A DNA stretch of 64,000 nt from Shinisaurus crocodilurus (taxonomy: Eukaryota > Chordata > Lepidosauria > Squamata > Shinisauridae): assembly GCA_021292165.1 (NCBI GenBank), contig CM037876.1, positions 315,794,803-315,858,802 of the forward strand. Direction: 5' to 3'. Under the pieces are notes generated by a model, which was not told the DNA's origin, did not search any database, and worked only from the letters and a program-made list of their open reading frames with translations. How positions within the stretch are numbered: the first letter of the stretch is position 1; each line of letters starts with the position of its first letter. The position numbers and the translations under genes are program-made. Below, one piece after another: positions 32,355-42,530 of this stretch.

Positions 32355-32490
32355 AATGTAAAAGAAATAGTTAGCAGTGGACTACAGAGTTCCAATTCAG
32401 CATGGACACTTGTCTGAATGGACACAGTGTCCATGCCAAATTGGAGCTCTGTCTGCAGCCCTCCGCTACCTATTTCTTTTACATTGTGTA
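32355..32490. repeat. Large fold-back
   Basis: Arms of about 55-60 bp (AATGTAAAAGAAATAG, GAGTTCCAATTCAGCATGG and their complements) surround a loop near 32410-32430. It probably belongs to the element interrupted by hAT copy 2. Confidence 0.7.
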
Positions 32491-32910
32491 GAAAAAAAGG
32501 TTGGGAGGAGTGGAAAGCACCCTTTGCAGAAGAATCTTCGAGGCTGGAGGGGCTCATGCCCCCCCTGGGCTGCCCTCACTTTCCCAAGTGTTGATAACCC
32601 AGAGGCACAAGCCCCCCCCACTTAAAAAATCCAAGATCCTGCAAAAAAGGTGTTCTGGAGGACCCCCCCTCAATCCACCCTTCCATGCAGGATCCCTGGA
32701 TTTTTGGGGTGCTGGGAAGCCCCAACTGTCCCCTCAGCATTGCCTTTTACCCCAAGTCGATAGCACCTCGGGAAATGGCAAAACCAGAGGGAGCCCCCAG
32801 TGGCGGGGCGGGGGCAGCAGTGCAAATGACAGCTTCGGGGGCAGGGGACTTGGTGTTCCTGCAGTGTATCCTGGATACCTGCAGGAGGGTCGGGGGCCCC
32901 AGGCAACTTT

Positions 32911-32944
32911 AAACCCACAGAGGTTTCGGAACCTCTGTGGGTTT
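32911..32944. repeat. Perfect 15-bp hairpin
   Basis: AAACCCACAGAGGTT, loop TCGG, then the exact complement. The following GTGTGAACCCGGCC resembles the GGGTTCACACA terminus at 31391, so this may mark the right end of the composite. Confidence 0.85.
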
Positions 32945-32969
32945 CAAGTGCTGTGTGAACCCGGCCTTT

Positions 32970-33917
32970 GTGTTGATCTTTGAATCAAATGTGGGGGTGG
33001 GAACACAGACGGGGGTGAGGTGATTTCAGGAGACGATATTTTAAAGACTTTCAGGGGGCTTAAAGGCTGGGAAACTTTGGTGGTTTCTCTCTCGCCCACT
33101 TCATCCCCCTTTCTTCTTCTTTAACTCTTTCCCCAGTATCTGTGGCAGAGGTGGCAGATCTTCCGGGAGTGACCGGGGGTAGCTGGCCAACATGACCCTC
33201 CCTGAGAAAATCCTTGGAATGGTGCTACACCCTATCTCATCGAGACTGATTTTTGGGGTCTTATTAGTAATAATTGTAAGCCACTCTGGGAGCTAAAGAG
33301 TGGGTTAAAAATGCTAGAAGGAAGGAAGGATTGTGGAAGTTTATTCTTTTATTGATTATTTTACTCAAAATTATGTTCTACCTACCTGTTTCTAGGTTTT
33401 GATTTTTTTTAGTATTTTACTTTGTATTTTACCGCTGCCCTGAGCACCATTTGGTGGAAAGGCAGGATACAAATTAATGTTGATGGTTGATATTGGACAG
33501 CATTTGGTAACTAAGCTGAAATGGTAATGCTAATGGACTCTGCTTGAGAGTTCGCATCGCACGCCACTGAATTTAGCAGTTAATAGCTGAGATTCCGTAT
33601 TTAAGATTTATGCGATTTATGAAATATAACATGTCATATCCAACACAGGGGATTGCATACAGGATCATGGTGTAAAGCACAACAGGTGTCCCTCTTTTTC
33701 AGTTTGGGCACTTTTGAGAACTTGTGCCTCAGACCTGGAATGAGCCAGATGGGACCTCGTCTCTGCCTTCTGTCTTCATTTTGTGGTGTGTGGGCAATTC
33801 ACAGTCAAAAAGCTAATAACAATTACAAATGTTCATTTCAGCTAAACAAACAAACAAAAATCATGTTGCAAGACAGCTGTGGAGAGGTAAGTTTAGGCCA
33901 GCCTTCTATTTATGTCA
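32970..33917. other. No gene seen
   Basis: Includes decayed tail-like pieces (AAGCCACTCTGGGAGCTAAAG near 33280 and CCGCTGCCCTGAGCACC near 33432) of a common dispersed repeat. Otherwise unremarkable. Confidence 0.35.
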
Positions 33918-34227
33918 CACAGAGGAGGGCCAGGATCTCTTCTCGATCATCCCAGTTTGCAGGACACGGAATAATGGGCTCAAGCTACAGGAACCTAGAT
34001 TCCATCTAAACATCAGGAAAAATTTCCTGACTGTCAGAGCAATAAGACAATGGAATCAACTACCTAGGGAGGTCGTGGGCTCTCCCACTCTGGAGGCATT
34101 CAAGGTGCAGCTGGACAGACATCTGTCAGAGATGCTTTGACCTGGATTCCTGCATTGAGCAGGGGGTTGGACTCGATGGCCTGGTAGGCCCCTTCCAACT
34201 CTACTTTTCTATGATTCTATGATTCTA
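33918..34227 (+). mobile_element. CR1 3' fragment
   Basis: Encodes the ORF2 C-terminus (the frame reads [18 protein letters not shown]) and ends with CTATGATTCTATGATTCT. Close in sequence to 16331-16650. Confidence 0.93.
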
Positions 34228-35586
34228 CATTACACAGTATATCATCAAGTTAGCAGAACGGTACTGCTATATTCACGTTCCGCAGTCACTACTCACAGGG
34301 CACACTCTCATCAAATGTACTACACTCATCCCGGTTTGCCACCCCACACCTAGCTCCGTAGTGGTAGAATTGGACGTTGCCTTGAACAGGGTTTTCATTA
34401 GTATTATTTTGCTTAGTCCTCTCTGCGCAGGTGCGAACAAGTGCAGGAGCGAACTTTTAAAAGAGAAAGGAAAGAGCTCTTCCAGCCCCTCACAAAAAAA
34501 GGATGCTGCTGCCGCCGCCGCCACTACCCTCCCATGGGCTCGGGGTGAAGCCAGCAGGATCAGCGCGCCCCTCCCCTCCACCCAAATGCAATTTCCCAAA
34601 GCAGTGTTCCTCCCATTCTGAGTTTTCCGAGCACAAGGCTCCTGTTGAATCAGTGTGATACACTTGGGAGTAAGGGCATTGGAGAGAATGTGATTTACTT
34701 CTGAGCAGACTTGCCTTCTGGCTAATTTACAGCTTCCTGTTCTTTGGGCAAGGGGGATGGACGCGGCTGTTAAAAAAAGGGGGGGAGGGAAGCCTTCCGC
34801 CCCTGTCCCCCCCTCAAACTCCATGGCGGTTACCCTGGGGGTGCCGCCTTTCACATGCAGGGGAAGTGGCCATTTAACAAGAAGGGGTTTATGTTTCTGG
34901 TCCGCCATCTATGCGGAGGTGCGCATGTGCGCAGCAAGCAAAATTGTTTTTTTAAAAAAAGAGCATTGAAACAGGATTGCCTGAAGCAGCCTGCTCAGAG
35001 GTGCAGAGGTGTGCAGGAACGTATACAACAACCGCCCCCCCAAAACCACCAAGCTTCCGGGAAAGAAGTCAAACCGCCTCACAACAACAAATGGTGGATA
35101 CCTCTCTTCCCCACCAGTTTGGAAGACACATGTAATGCCACATCCCCCCCCCCATCCCTCAAAAACTATTGGCCAACTCTGGTGATGACACTTTTGAAGC
35201 AGCACCTCCTCGGACGGGCAACGACAGCGCCAGTTGTGCACACACTAGCTGCGGACTGTGACAGTGAACTGCAATAACTGGGGGGGGGGGGAAGTGATAA
35301 ACCTAGTCCAGGAAATTCTGGAAGAAACAAAGAACGATTACGCAGGACTAGCGCGACCGGCACTGAAAAGTGTGTGCGTCATGTTCTTCACAAGTCACAG
35401 CAACGACATAGCACTGCAATAAACCTTATGTGTGGATCCGGCCCTGGTAGCCCAAGGTGACAAGGAATTCCATGGATGCTGGCAGAGGCAGGCCGGAGCC
35501 CTCTGTCCCTCATCTGCGACCGGTGTAGCAATGCAGCCGGCTGCTGGAGAAGGAAGGGATGGGGTTTACCATTCATCCTCTGGAAC
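34228..35586. other. No gene seen
   Basis: A (GCC)n run near 34505-34520 and an AAGTGGCC-containing GC-rich part. A frame of 211 codons on the minus strand (34273-34908) is low-complexity. A piece resembling the GGGAGTAAG...TACTTCTGAG repeat of 38944 is at about 34655-34725. Confidence 0.3.
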
Positions 35587-35781
35587 ATCGGAAGCTGCTT
35601 TATACAGAGTCAGACCCTCGGTCCGTCTAGCCCAGTATTGTTGACACTGACTGGCAGCAGTGGCTCTCCCAAGGTTTCAGGCAGGAGATTTTGCAGCCCT
35701 ACTTGGAGACGCTGCCGGGGCTCGAACCGGGGGCCTCCTGCATGCAGAGCAGCGGCTCTACCAGTGAGTCATGGTCCTTCC
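35587..35781 (-). mobile_element. tRNA-derived SINE
   Basis: On the minus strand the head contains CTGGTAGAGCCGCTGCTCTG and GGTTCGAGCCCCGGCA (B-box), then the body with CAGTCAGTGTCAACAATACT. Better preserved than the 26952 copy. Confidence 0.88.
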
Positions 35782-35820
35782 TCTGCAAGCACCCAGCAGG
35801 CTACTTAAAAAACTTTACAG

Positions 35821-35955
35821 CAGTGTTCTCCAACCTTGGGTCCCCAGATGTTTTTGGCCTACAACTCCCAGCATGCCCCAGCCAGCATAGCTGGCTGGGG
35901 CATGCTGGGAGTTGTAGGCCAAAAACATCTGGGGACCCAAGGTTGGAGAACACTG
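35821..35955. mobile_element. Palindromic hAT MITE (135 bp), TSD CTTTACAG
   Basis: Same family as 22699-22833, near-perfect fold-back. CTTTACAG is duplicated exactly at 35813-35820 and 35956-35963. Confidence 0.95.
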
Positions 35956-36039
35956 CTTTACAGGCTGGTAACGTTTGTGGGCTTGTTTACAAGAATGGCT
36001 TTGGCAATGTATTCTCTTTCCTGTCCCTTTTTGTGCATT

Positions 36040-36424
36040 TTTACAGCTGAAACCCCCTTTTAATCAGCTGCGGGTCACTTTAAGGTTCAAGTGCTTAATT
36101 AGCACTCACCAACCTCCTTGTCCTGCTCGTTTCTAATAGATTTCAGATGTTATTAGTCAAGGAAACCCACACATGCCCATTTTAGAATGCTAGACTAATA
36201 ATTACAGTATGGATTTTTTGCTTCTTAATTCTTTACCATTATTATTTACCCATCATGTCCTGCAATATAATAAATTCTCCTCTACTTTCTCTAATAGATT
36301 TCTGTATTATCATATATATTAAATTCTCAGTTCTCCCTATTTTTTTAAAAAAATTAATTGCTTTCCACACTGACTGTATGTACTTCATTAAAAACATATA
36401 ATCCGGTGGTAGCTGCTATAAAAA
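36040..36424. other. AT-rich repeat-poor interval, candidate conserved non-coding DNA
   Basis: Contains TTTTAATCAGCTGCGG, CTTAATTAGCACTC and GACTAATAATTACAG, with no ORF or known repeat. A regulatory role is speculative. Confidence 0.3.
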
Positions 36425-36597
36425 GGCCTGTGGCTTATGCTGGTTCAGCTTGTCTGAGCGTGGAAAGCTAAGCAGGGTCAGGCCTGGTTATTACTTGGAT
36501 GGGAGACCCCTCCTCTAGTTTCCTGCATTGAGCAGGGGGTTGGACTCGATAGCCTTGTAGGCTCCTTCCAACTCTATGATCTATGAAATCTATGAAA
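36425..36597 (+). mobile_element. 5S rRNA-derived SINE with CR1-like tail
   Basis: The head (GGAAAGCTAAGCAGGGTCAG, TTACTTGGATGGGAGACC) is 5S rRNA-like. The tail from about 36520 (CTGCATTGAGCAGGGGGTTG, GATAGCCTTGTAGGC) matches the CR1 3' UTR and ends in short TCTATGA repeats. This is the layout of a SINE3-type element mobilised by CR1. Confidence 0.9.
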
Positions 36598-36961
36598 GTC
36601 ACCATTGGTTTAACTTTGGTGTGGATTATAATAACGAGCATGTTCTTCATGCTTTATTAGTGAACTCCCTGTGCTTGGGCTAACCTTCCAAACTGCTGTT
36701 GGATTAGAGACTAGTTGGATCTTCCAAGGTACTAATGGCAACATTAAGACTGAGCTGCAAGACTGTGAGATCCTCACAAACCATTTGTCAGTGGCAAAGG
36801 CACCCATCCTGCATCCGGTAGTTTCTCAGAGATTGCAGTGAACGTGCCACGTGGGTAACTGATGGGGGGGAAATATAAATTTGATTAGATCCTTGGATTC
36901 GATTCCCCTTTTGTTTAAGTTCAGCTTTGCCCTAGTAGATTCTTGTTCTTTTCACCTTTTA

Positions 36962-37082
36962 GGGCGCAATCCTATGCATGTTTGGACAGAAAAAGGCCTA
37001 CAACTCCCAGCATGCTCCAGCTGGCTGGGGTATGCAGGAGTTGTAGGACTCTTTTCTGTCTAAACATGCTTAATAGGGTTGC
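36962..37082. mobile_element. Fold-back MITE, TSD ACCTTTTA/ACCTTTAA
   Basis: Inverted ends GCGCAATCCTATGCATGTTT and its near-complement flank a core that shares CTACAACTCCCAGCATG with the 135-bp hAT MITE. The flanking 8-mers match at 7 of 8. Confidence 0.8.
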
Positions 37083-37196
37083 ACCTTTAAGGCACAAGTC
37101 TGTGGAGAGGAGCATAAGCCCCCCAGTCCCGACCCGAGGCTCGTCCTCATCCAGTGCAGAGCGGGAGGAGAGGGCGGAGATGATCTTTGCCTCCCC

Positions 37197-37805
37197 CAGG
37201 GATGTTGAAGAGTCCTTGGTCTTGAGTCACAAGTCGAGTCACGAGTCTTTGGACCCGAGTCTCGAGTCCGAGTCCAAGTCCTTGGTCCAAAATGGTGACT
37301 CACGAGTCCCAAGTCCCGAGTCACTCCCAAAGCTGACTCCACGAGTCCCTATTAAAATCAATGGGGTTTTCCCCCAACAAAATAAGGCTACTTCAGATGT
37401 GTGGCTTAAATAAATTCTAGGCACAAGTGTGCCTTTTTATCTCAAAACTCTGCAACTGATTTTGGCAAGAACAGACCAGGCAGACAAACCCAAAATAACC
37501 AGGCAGGCAGAGGAGGCAGGGAACCCCAAAGCAGGCAGGCAGAGGCAGCCAAACCCAAAAGGTTTGGCTGCCTGAAAGGTTGCATTTTAGGAAAATGATT
37601 TTAAAAAATAAAATCTTCGCCGGCAATGGCACGTCTCTCCACTCCTTCTGGCACAGCCCAGGGATGTTGACAACTCCTTGGTCTTGAGTCCCGAGTCGAG
37701 TCTCGAGTCCCATTAAAAATATTGGGACTCGAGTCCGAGTCGAGTCAGAGGGGGGACTCAGTCCGACTCACGAGTCGAGTCCTCGAGTCCGAGTCCCCAT
37801 CCCTG
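37197..37805. mobile_element. GAGTC-rich hAT element, copy 3, TSD GCCTCCCC
   Basis: Termini CAGGGATG and CATCCCTG. Exact GCCTCCCC at 37189-37196 and 37806-37813. The interior is rearranged: a foreign 45-bp stretch at about 37612-37660 is followed by a second left-end motif CAGGGATGTTGA at 37659, then the right-hand GAGTC array. Confidence 0.95.
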
Positions 37806-37813
37806 GCCTCCCC

Positions 37814-38943
37814 ATGTCGTAAATTACTCAAGTCGAGTGATAAGCAGCAGCTAGCATTAGTCGTTTACCCAGTCCAAGGTTAAGAAGCCGAGGATATCTG
37901 TCTGAAGCCAAAGAAATCACAGACAAGAGGGACGCGCTGAAGAAGAGTCGAAGCCGTTCTGAGGTCAAGAATACACAAAGCCAGGTCCAGGAGCCGGCAG
38001 GAACGTTCTCCGCTTCTGCTGAGCCTGGACCGTGGCTTCCAGCACCTGAACTGGGTTTGAGGCTTGTCTTTTATGCAGGGGCTGATTGCAGGGTAAGCAC
38101 AGCTGGGCGCAGCTGCGGATGTCTTCAGCTTACTCGTGTGCCGGACCCCTCCCCAAGCACTCTCAGGCTCCGTTGCTCTGTGCCCTCCTCCATCCCAAAC
38201 GGGGGCACAACGCCCCACTCCTCCTGCCCTGCATTTTCTCTGGATGGCCATTTCCCGCAGTCTAGTGATGGCATCTCAGAGTGGGAGGGAAAGAGGCTGG
38301 AGCAGCTTCAGGGTACCTCGTATCCTGGGCGCCACGGTCTCCTCCCCTCCCTGCCTCCTGAAATGCCCCCATCTCCCCCTCACCAAGGTCACTCTCCCAC
38401 CCTCAGAGAGCAGGTTCTTTCTGTGCAAGCTGCAAGGGGGCGGCGGGCGGGGACAGGGTTGGAGCTCCGAGCCCCAGTCCCGAGGCCGGAGTGCTGTCTC
38501 CGAACTCAGAGCTGGGAATCTGAACTATCTTTTGGCCCTCAGGCGATGTCCAGGGGCCATAGGATCGTTCCCTTCATTAGTTTTCTACTTTTTCAATCTT
38601 GTTTTTGTTATTGCCAGCACAAAAGAATACTGCGTCCACCAATATTTCTATATCTGAAGTAGGATTAAGACAGAAGGACAATGTCTTAGATTAGAAGATG
38701 TTAGTAGAATTAGCTAGATAGAAACAATATTTCTCAGTGAAGAAAGATAAAGTTTGTAGCCCAAAGGGGTTAATCATACTGTGTTCTAGAGCTACAATTG
38801 ATTAAAATATTGTGTTTCATGACTTGAAACTTGGAGATGAATTACAAATAAATTCAAATACTGCATGGGCATCTTTCTAGTTAATTATTCTTGCTTTGTC
38901 CTGAGGAAAAATGTTGTATAGGAATGGGAGCTTGAAACGTTTA
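37814..38943. other. No gene seen
   Basis: GC-rich to about 38480, then AT-rich. Two overlapping plus-strand frames of 201 and 173 codons (38057-38662, 38136-38657) have no domain and proline/serine-rich shadow composition. Confidence 0.3.
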
Positions 38944-39035
38944 GGCTGCATTCCTGTATGTACCTTCCTAGGATTAAGCCCTGTTGGACTCAATGGGTGT
39001 TACTTCTGAGTAGACACATGCAAAATTTCACTGTT
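38944..39035 (+). repeat. Short dispersed repeat (GGATTAAGCC...TTACTTCTGAGTAGAC)
   Basis: GCTGCATTCCTGTATG through GGGTGTTACTTCTGAGTAGA. Similar segments are at 58297-58378 and 34655-34725. The ends are loosely complementary. A MITE with the GCAATCCTATGCA terminus is likely. Confidence 0.65.
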
Positions 39036-39304
39036 AGGATGTAGAGGGACATTTAGAACTGCTCTTCACCTGATCTGGGACAGCTCTTTATAGCTGCGGT
39101 AAGTACTCGACTTAAGACTTGCTCTTTAAAAATCATTTTTTTCTGATAATCTCTTTTCTTTACAAAGTGGCTTTGTTTGTTATGCATTTTTCATGTTATG
39201 TACTATTCTAGTTGTTTTGATGGCTTAATGAATGTAAAGATAATTATTAATGAATTTGTCTCCTGGGTTCTTTCATACAAAAGTTAAGGTCAATAGAGCA
39301 TCTG

Positions 39305-39823
39305 TTGAGCTCACGGAAGCAGCTGTGCTCCCTTTATGAGTTGTTTTGCATTGCCTATTTACCTGAGCAACTTAAAGTGAAGCTCCGCATCGGGGATGTG
39401 CAAACTGAGCTATATGAAGTGACTGTGGCAAAAGGGGTGAAAATCTCTGCCTGTTCAAGAAGCATTGCCCTAAATTGGCTTTCTTTGCCCTCATATTCTG
39501 GATCTGCTGTTCATCCCTGTGTGACTGGCAAGGAAAGCACCGACTCCCTTCAAATCGGCTGTCTTTGCCTTCCGCGGTGTTGGCACATCTCCAGATCCGA
39601 TCACCTGCGTAGTGTCATGATGGCGTTCACAGAGGCCGGAGAGGAATTTCAGCTGCCCACCATGAACGGGAAATGCTGTTTCAGCGGAGGAATGTTTTGG
39701 TTTCAGTTTGATTTTGAAGAAGCAATGAAACAGTCCGGACTCTGGAGATCCCATCAACAAACAACAATCGTCAGCGGTCACTTACCACATCAGCTGCAAC
39801 CATGGTTTTTCTCACAAGTGTAA
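39305..39823 (+). other. Unassigned 172-codon open frame
   Basis: The frame is longer than most nearby ones and not built of simple repeats. I recognise no domain. No splice sites, poly(A) signal or TSD frame it, and a 96-codon frame overlaps on the other strand. It could be a chance frame or an old pseudogene. Protein search would decide. Confidence 0.2.
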
Positions 39824-40300
39824 TTTAGCCACCATAACCACATAGTTCCTTTTTATTGGCTGGGATCACTCAGTGAAGAAGTCCTAACTAAGGGGGGAAA
39901 CGATACTGAAGAAGACAGGCACCAAATTTCCAAAGGGCAAGAGTTCCACCACAGAGGTTATGACACTTGTTAAGCATCAGTATAGCTGGCGTGTTGTGTG
40001 TCCCATGAAGAAAGCAGATTTCGTTGGCTGAACCTCTAGTTCAGCACTGTTTAGCCAGAAAACTCCTTCATTAGAGCTTCTACTGACACTGCATTTTACA
40101 GGGATGACAGCGCACCAGTAGTAACTCTTGTGAGCGATATGGACAATTTACCTCTAGGTCATGATGCTGTTCTTGGGAACCCACAACTTATACTTCAATT
40201 GGAGGTCATTATGCGATTCTCCTCCTTCAGTGAGTGTTTGTATGTGGACATGGCTGTGCAGCTAACATGGTCACCTATTGGACAGTGCCTGTGATGTTTT

Positions 40301-40468
40301 CATAGATTTCATAGATCATAGAGTTGGAAGGAGCCTACAAGGCTATCGAGTCCAACCCCCTGCTCAATGCAGGAAACTAGAGGAGGGGTCTCCCATCCAA
40401 GTAACAACCAGGCCTGACCCTGCTTAGCTTTCCACGCTCAGACAAGCTGAGCCAGCATAAGCCACAGG
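40301..40468 (-). mobile_element. 5S rRNA-derived SINE with CR1-like tail
   Basis: Same structure as 36425-36597 in the opposite orientation: tail at 40301-40372, 5S-like head at 40385-40468. Confidence 0.9.
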
Positions 40469-40482
40469 CCCTCTCCCTGATA

Positions 40483-40486
<4 letters not shown>

Positions 40487-40539
<53 letters not shown>

Positions 40540-40540
40540 G
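40487..40540. repeat. (TC)n(CA)n compound microsatellite
   Basis: About 20 TC units followed by seven CA units. Confidence 0.92.
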
Positions 40541-40666
40541 ATACCTGCAAGAAGAATACCTGTGGGCCTTCTGTAAAAGGCTTATTTATTTAAAGATGTG
40601 GTATAGTGATTAGGGTGTCAGACTAAGAGGACCAGGGAGACCTGGGTTCAAGTTCCCACCCAGCCA

Positions 40667-40837
40667 TGAAGGAAGCTACTTCATAATGAGCAAGGCCATT
40701 GGTCCATCTAGCCCAGTATTGTCAACACTGACTGGCAGTGGCTCCCCAGGGTTTCAGGCAGGATTCTTTCAGGGATCGAACCTGGCACCTCCTGCATGCA
40801 AAGCATGTGCTCTGTCACACTGAGATATGGCCCATCC
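40667..40837 (-). mobile_element. tRNA-derived SINE
   Basis: Body CCCAGTATTGTCAACACTGA on the plus strand, then B-box complement GGGATCGAACC and anticodon region TGCATGCAAAGCA. It lacks a 20-bp piece of the body relative to 35587. Confidence 0.88.
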
Positions 40838-41047
40838 CGAGTTATGTTGGTTGGTTACATAGACCTTTGTTCTTGATCCATCAGGGTTCTTCTTCTGTTG
40901 AATCAATCAATTTAAATGTGCTTAATCCAGTTTACAATCATAAAAATAACAGAAAGAGCAGAATAGCAATATATAAGAAGTGTATCAAGAAGGCCTGTGT
41001 ATACAGGACTGCGGGAAGTGTATCAAGTGTATCAAGAAGTGTATACA

Positions 41048-41218
41048 GGCCTGTGGCTCACGCTGGCTCAGCTTGTCTGAGTGTGGAAAGCTAAGCAGGG
41101 TCAGGCCTGGTTATTACTTGGATGGGAGACCCCTCCTCTAGTTTCCTGCATTGAGCAGGGGGTTGGACTCGATGGCCTTGTAGGGCCCTTCCAACTCTAT
41201 GATCTATGAATCTATGAA
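41048..41218 (+). mobile_element. 5S rRNA-derived SINE with CR1-like tail
   Basis: Head GGAAAGCTAAGCAGGGTCAG and TGGATGGGAGACC, tail CTGCATTGAGCAGGGGGTTG, ending TGATCTATGAATCTATGAA. The third well-preserved copy in the window. Confidence 0.9.
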
Positions 41219-41288
41219 AGGTTCAGTTATAAGTCATTCCATATAAATCATTCCGAATAACAATATGAACTATTATTGTTTATGATTA

Positions 41289-41514
41289 TGATTCATCATC
41301 ATCAGGCGATCACTCGTGACCGAGTAAGATTGTCTTCCGGGATAAAAGGAGGAAATTCTAAAGAAGATTGTGTAGACTCTAGCGATGGGTCCGTAAGTGA
41401 CTGTGGAGGCCAATTCTAGATCCACACAGCTTCCCACACTGAGGACACAGGTTACCAGATGGAAGATGGTCCTGTAAAGGATTCATTTGACGTGCTTTTC
41501 GCTTAGCATGTTTC
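41289..41514 (-). mobile_element. C2H2-tailed LINE, 3' fragment
   Basis: Starts at the CATCATCATCAGG tail and runs 5' through the finger-coding part to GCTTAGCATGTTTC. It is truncated where the (TTGGG)n array begins. Confidence 0.88.
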
Positions 41515-41557
41515 TTGGGTTGGGTTGGGTTGGGTTGGGTTGGATGGGTTGGGTTGG
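41515..41557. repeat. (TTGGG)n microsatellite
   Basis: About eight units of GGGTT, one altered to GGATGGG. The unit is one base short of the vertebrate telomere repeat TTAGGG. Confidence 0.88.
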
Positions 41558-42156
41558 AAGACGCCTGTGCGTGAAACTGTTTTATGTGGGGAGATCGGTG
41601 CACAACGAATCACCACACAAACTTGACAGAGTACGGCAGAGATCCAATGGCACGGTTACCCTGACGATTGGAAAACCATTCTCTGCTGCAGCCTTCATCC
41701 GCCTTCACAGCCGTTGTAATTTAGGTTTAATTATCTTCTGCCTGTTCTGCCGTTGAGGACTTTATGTTTTGGATCGTTCTTTGTCTGGTTCCTCTCCCCG
41801 GACCTGCAATTGGACTTGAAATGGCTGCTCCAGCTCCATCCTTAATTCTGACAGTTATTACAACAAGAAGGTAATTACAGAGCACCATTTTAGTCACAAA
41901 TCATGCAAGAAAAATGAGAGACTGAAAAGCTGCGCAGGAACCTGATATTCTGAGTCCACAAACTACTTTCAGCTGGAGGTGGGGGGTGGCAGGAGAAACA
42001 CACAGAGTAAAAAGAAATTTCTTGGTCACACTGCCTGGGCTGACTCTCAAGTCATTGAGCCTAAAGACATTGAGGGGGCATCCACGTTCCCGGAGTCCAA
42101 CCCACCGAACAGGTTTGTCAGCCACCCAGAAGCCCTGCTCACAGGTTATTCTCCAA
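41558..42156. other. No gene seen
   Basis: Repeat-poor sequence. No exon recognised. Confidence 0.3.
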
Positions 42157-42272
42157 AGGGGGGAGCGGTGCTCAGTTGCAGAGCCCCTGCTTGCTTGGCC
42201 CGCCACACATCCCAAGTTCACTTCCTGGCATCTCCAGGTGAGGCTGGGAAAGACTCCTGTGAAGTCTGCCCC
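42157..42272 (+). mobile_element. tRNA-derived SINE
   Basis: The tRNA head is read on the plus strand: AGCGGTGCTCAGTTGCAGAG (A-box region) and AAGTTCACTTCCTGGCATCT (B-box region), then CAGGTGAGGCTGGGAAAGAC. Diverged, and the 3' body is lost. Confidence 0.7.
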
Positions 42273-42464
42273 CATGCTGTGATTCAAACTCGCAGCTTTA
42301 TTACTGTCAAATCCCACCTCTACCACCACCTGTCAGACCTCCCTGCACTTCCTTCTTGCCCAGCCATCCACCTCCTGCCAGCGCTTCAAAAATCCACACT
42401 CTCCCAGTCCCAATCTCCTCCGCTGCCACCAACCCCCTCTGGGTAACCAATTCGGACCATCCCC

Positions 42465-42530
42465 CTCCAGAGTCCTGGGCTTTGTATAGCAACCCCATGC
42501 TTTGAACCCTCTTAAGGTGTTATAATTGCC
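42465..42530. repeat. 66-bp exact direct repeat, copy 1
   Basis: Identical over 66 bp to 43702-43767, from CTCCAGAGTCCTGGG to TTATAATTGCC. The flanks differ completely on both sides. Confidence 0.9.

Noticed and set aside
34273..34908. A 211-codon minus-strand frame
   Set aside because: It includes an alanine run from a GCC repeat, shows no domain and no gene context.
38057..38662. Frames of 201 and 173 codons
   Set aside because: Different frames overlap heavily, composition is Pro/Ser-rich, and there is no splice or poly(A) context.
41515..41557. Interstitial telomere repeat
   Set aside because: The unit is GGGTT, not GGGTTA, and is interrupted by GGATGGG.
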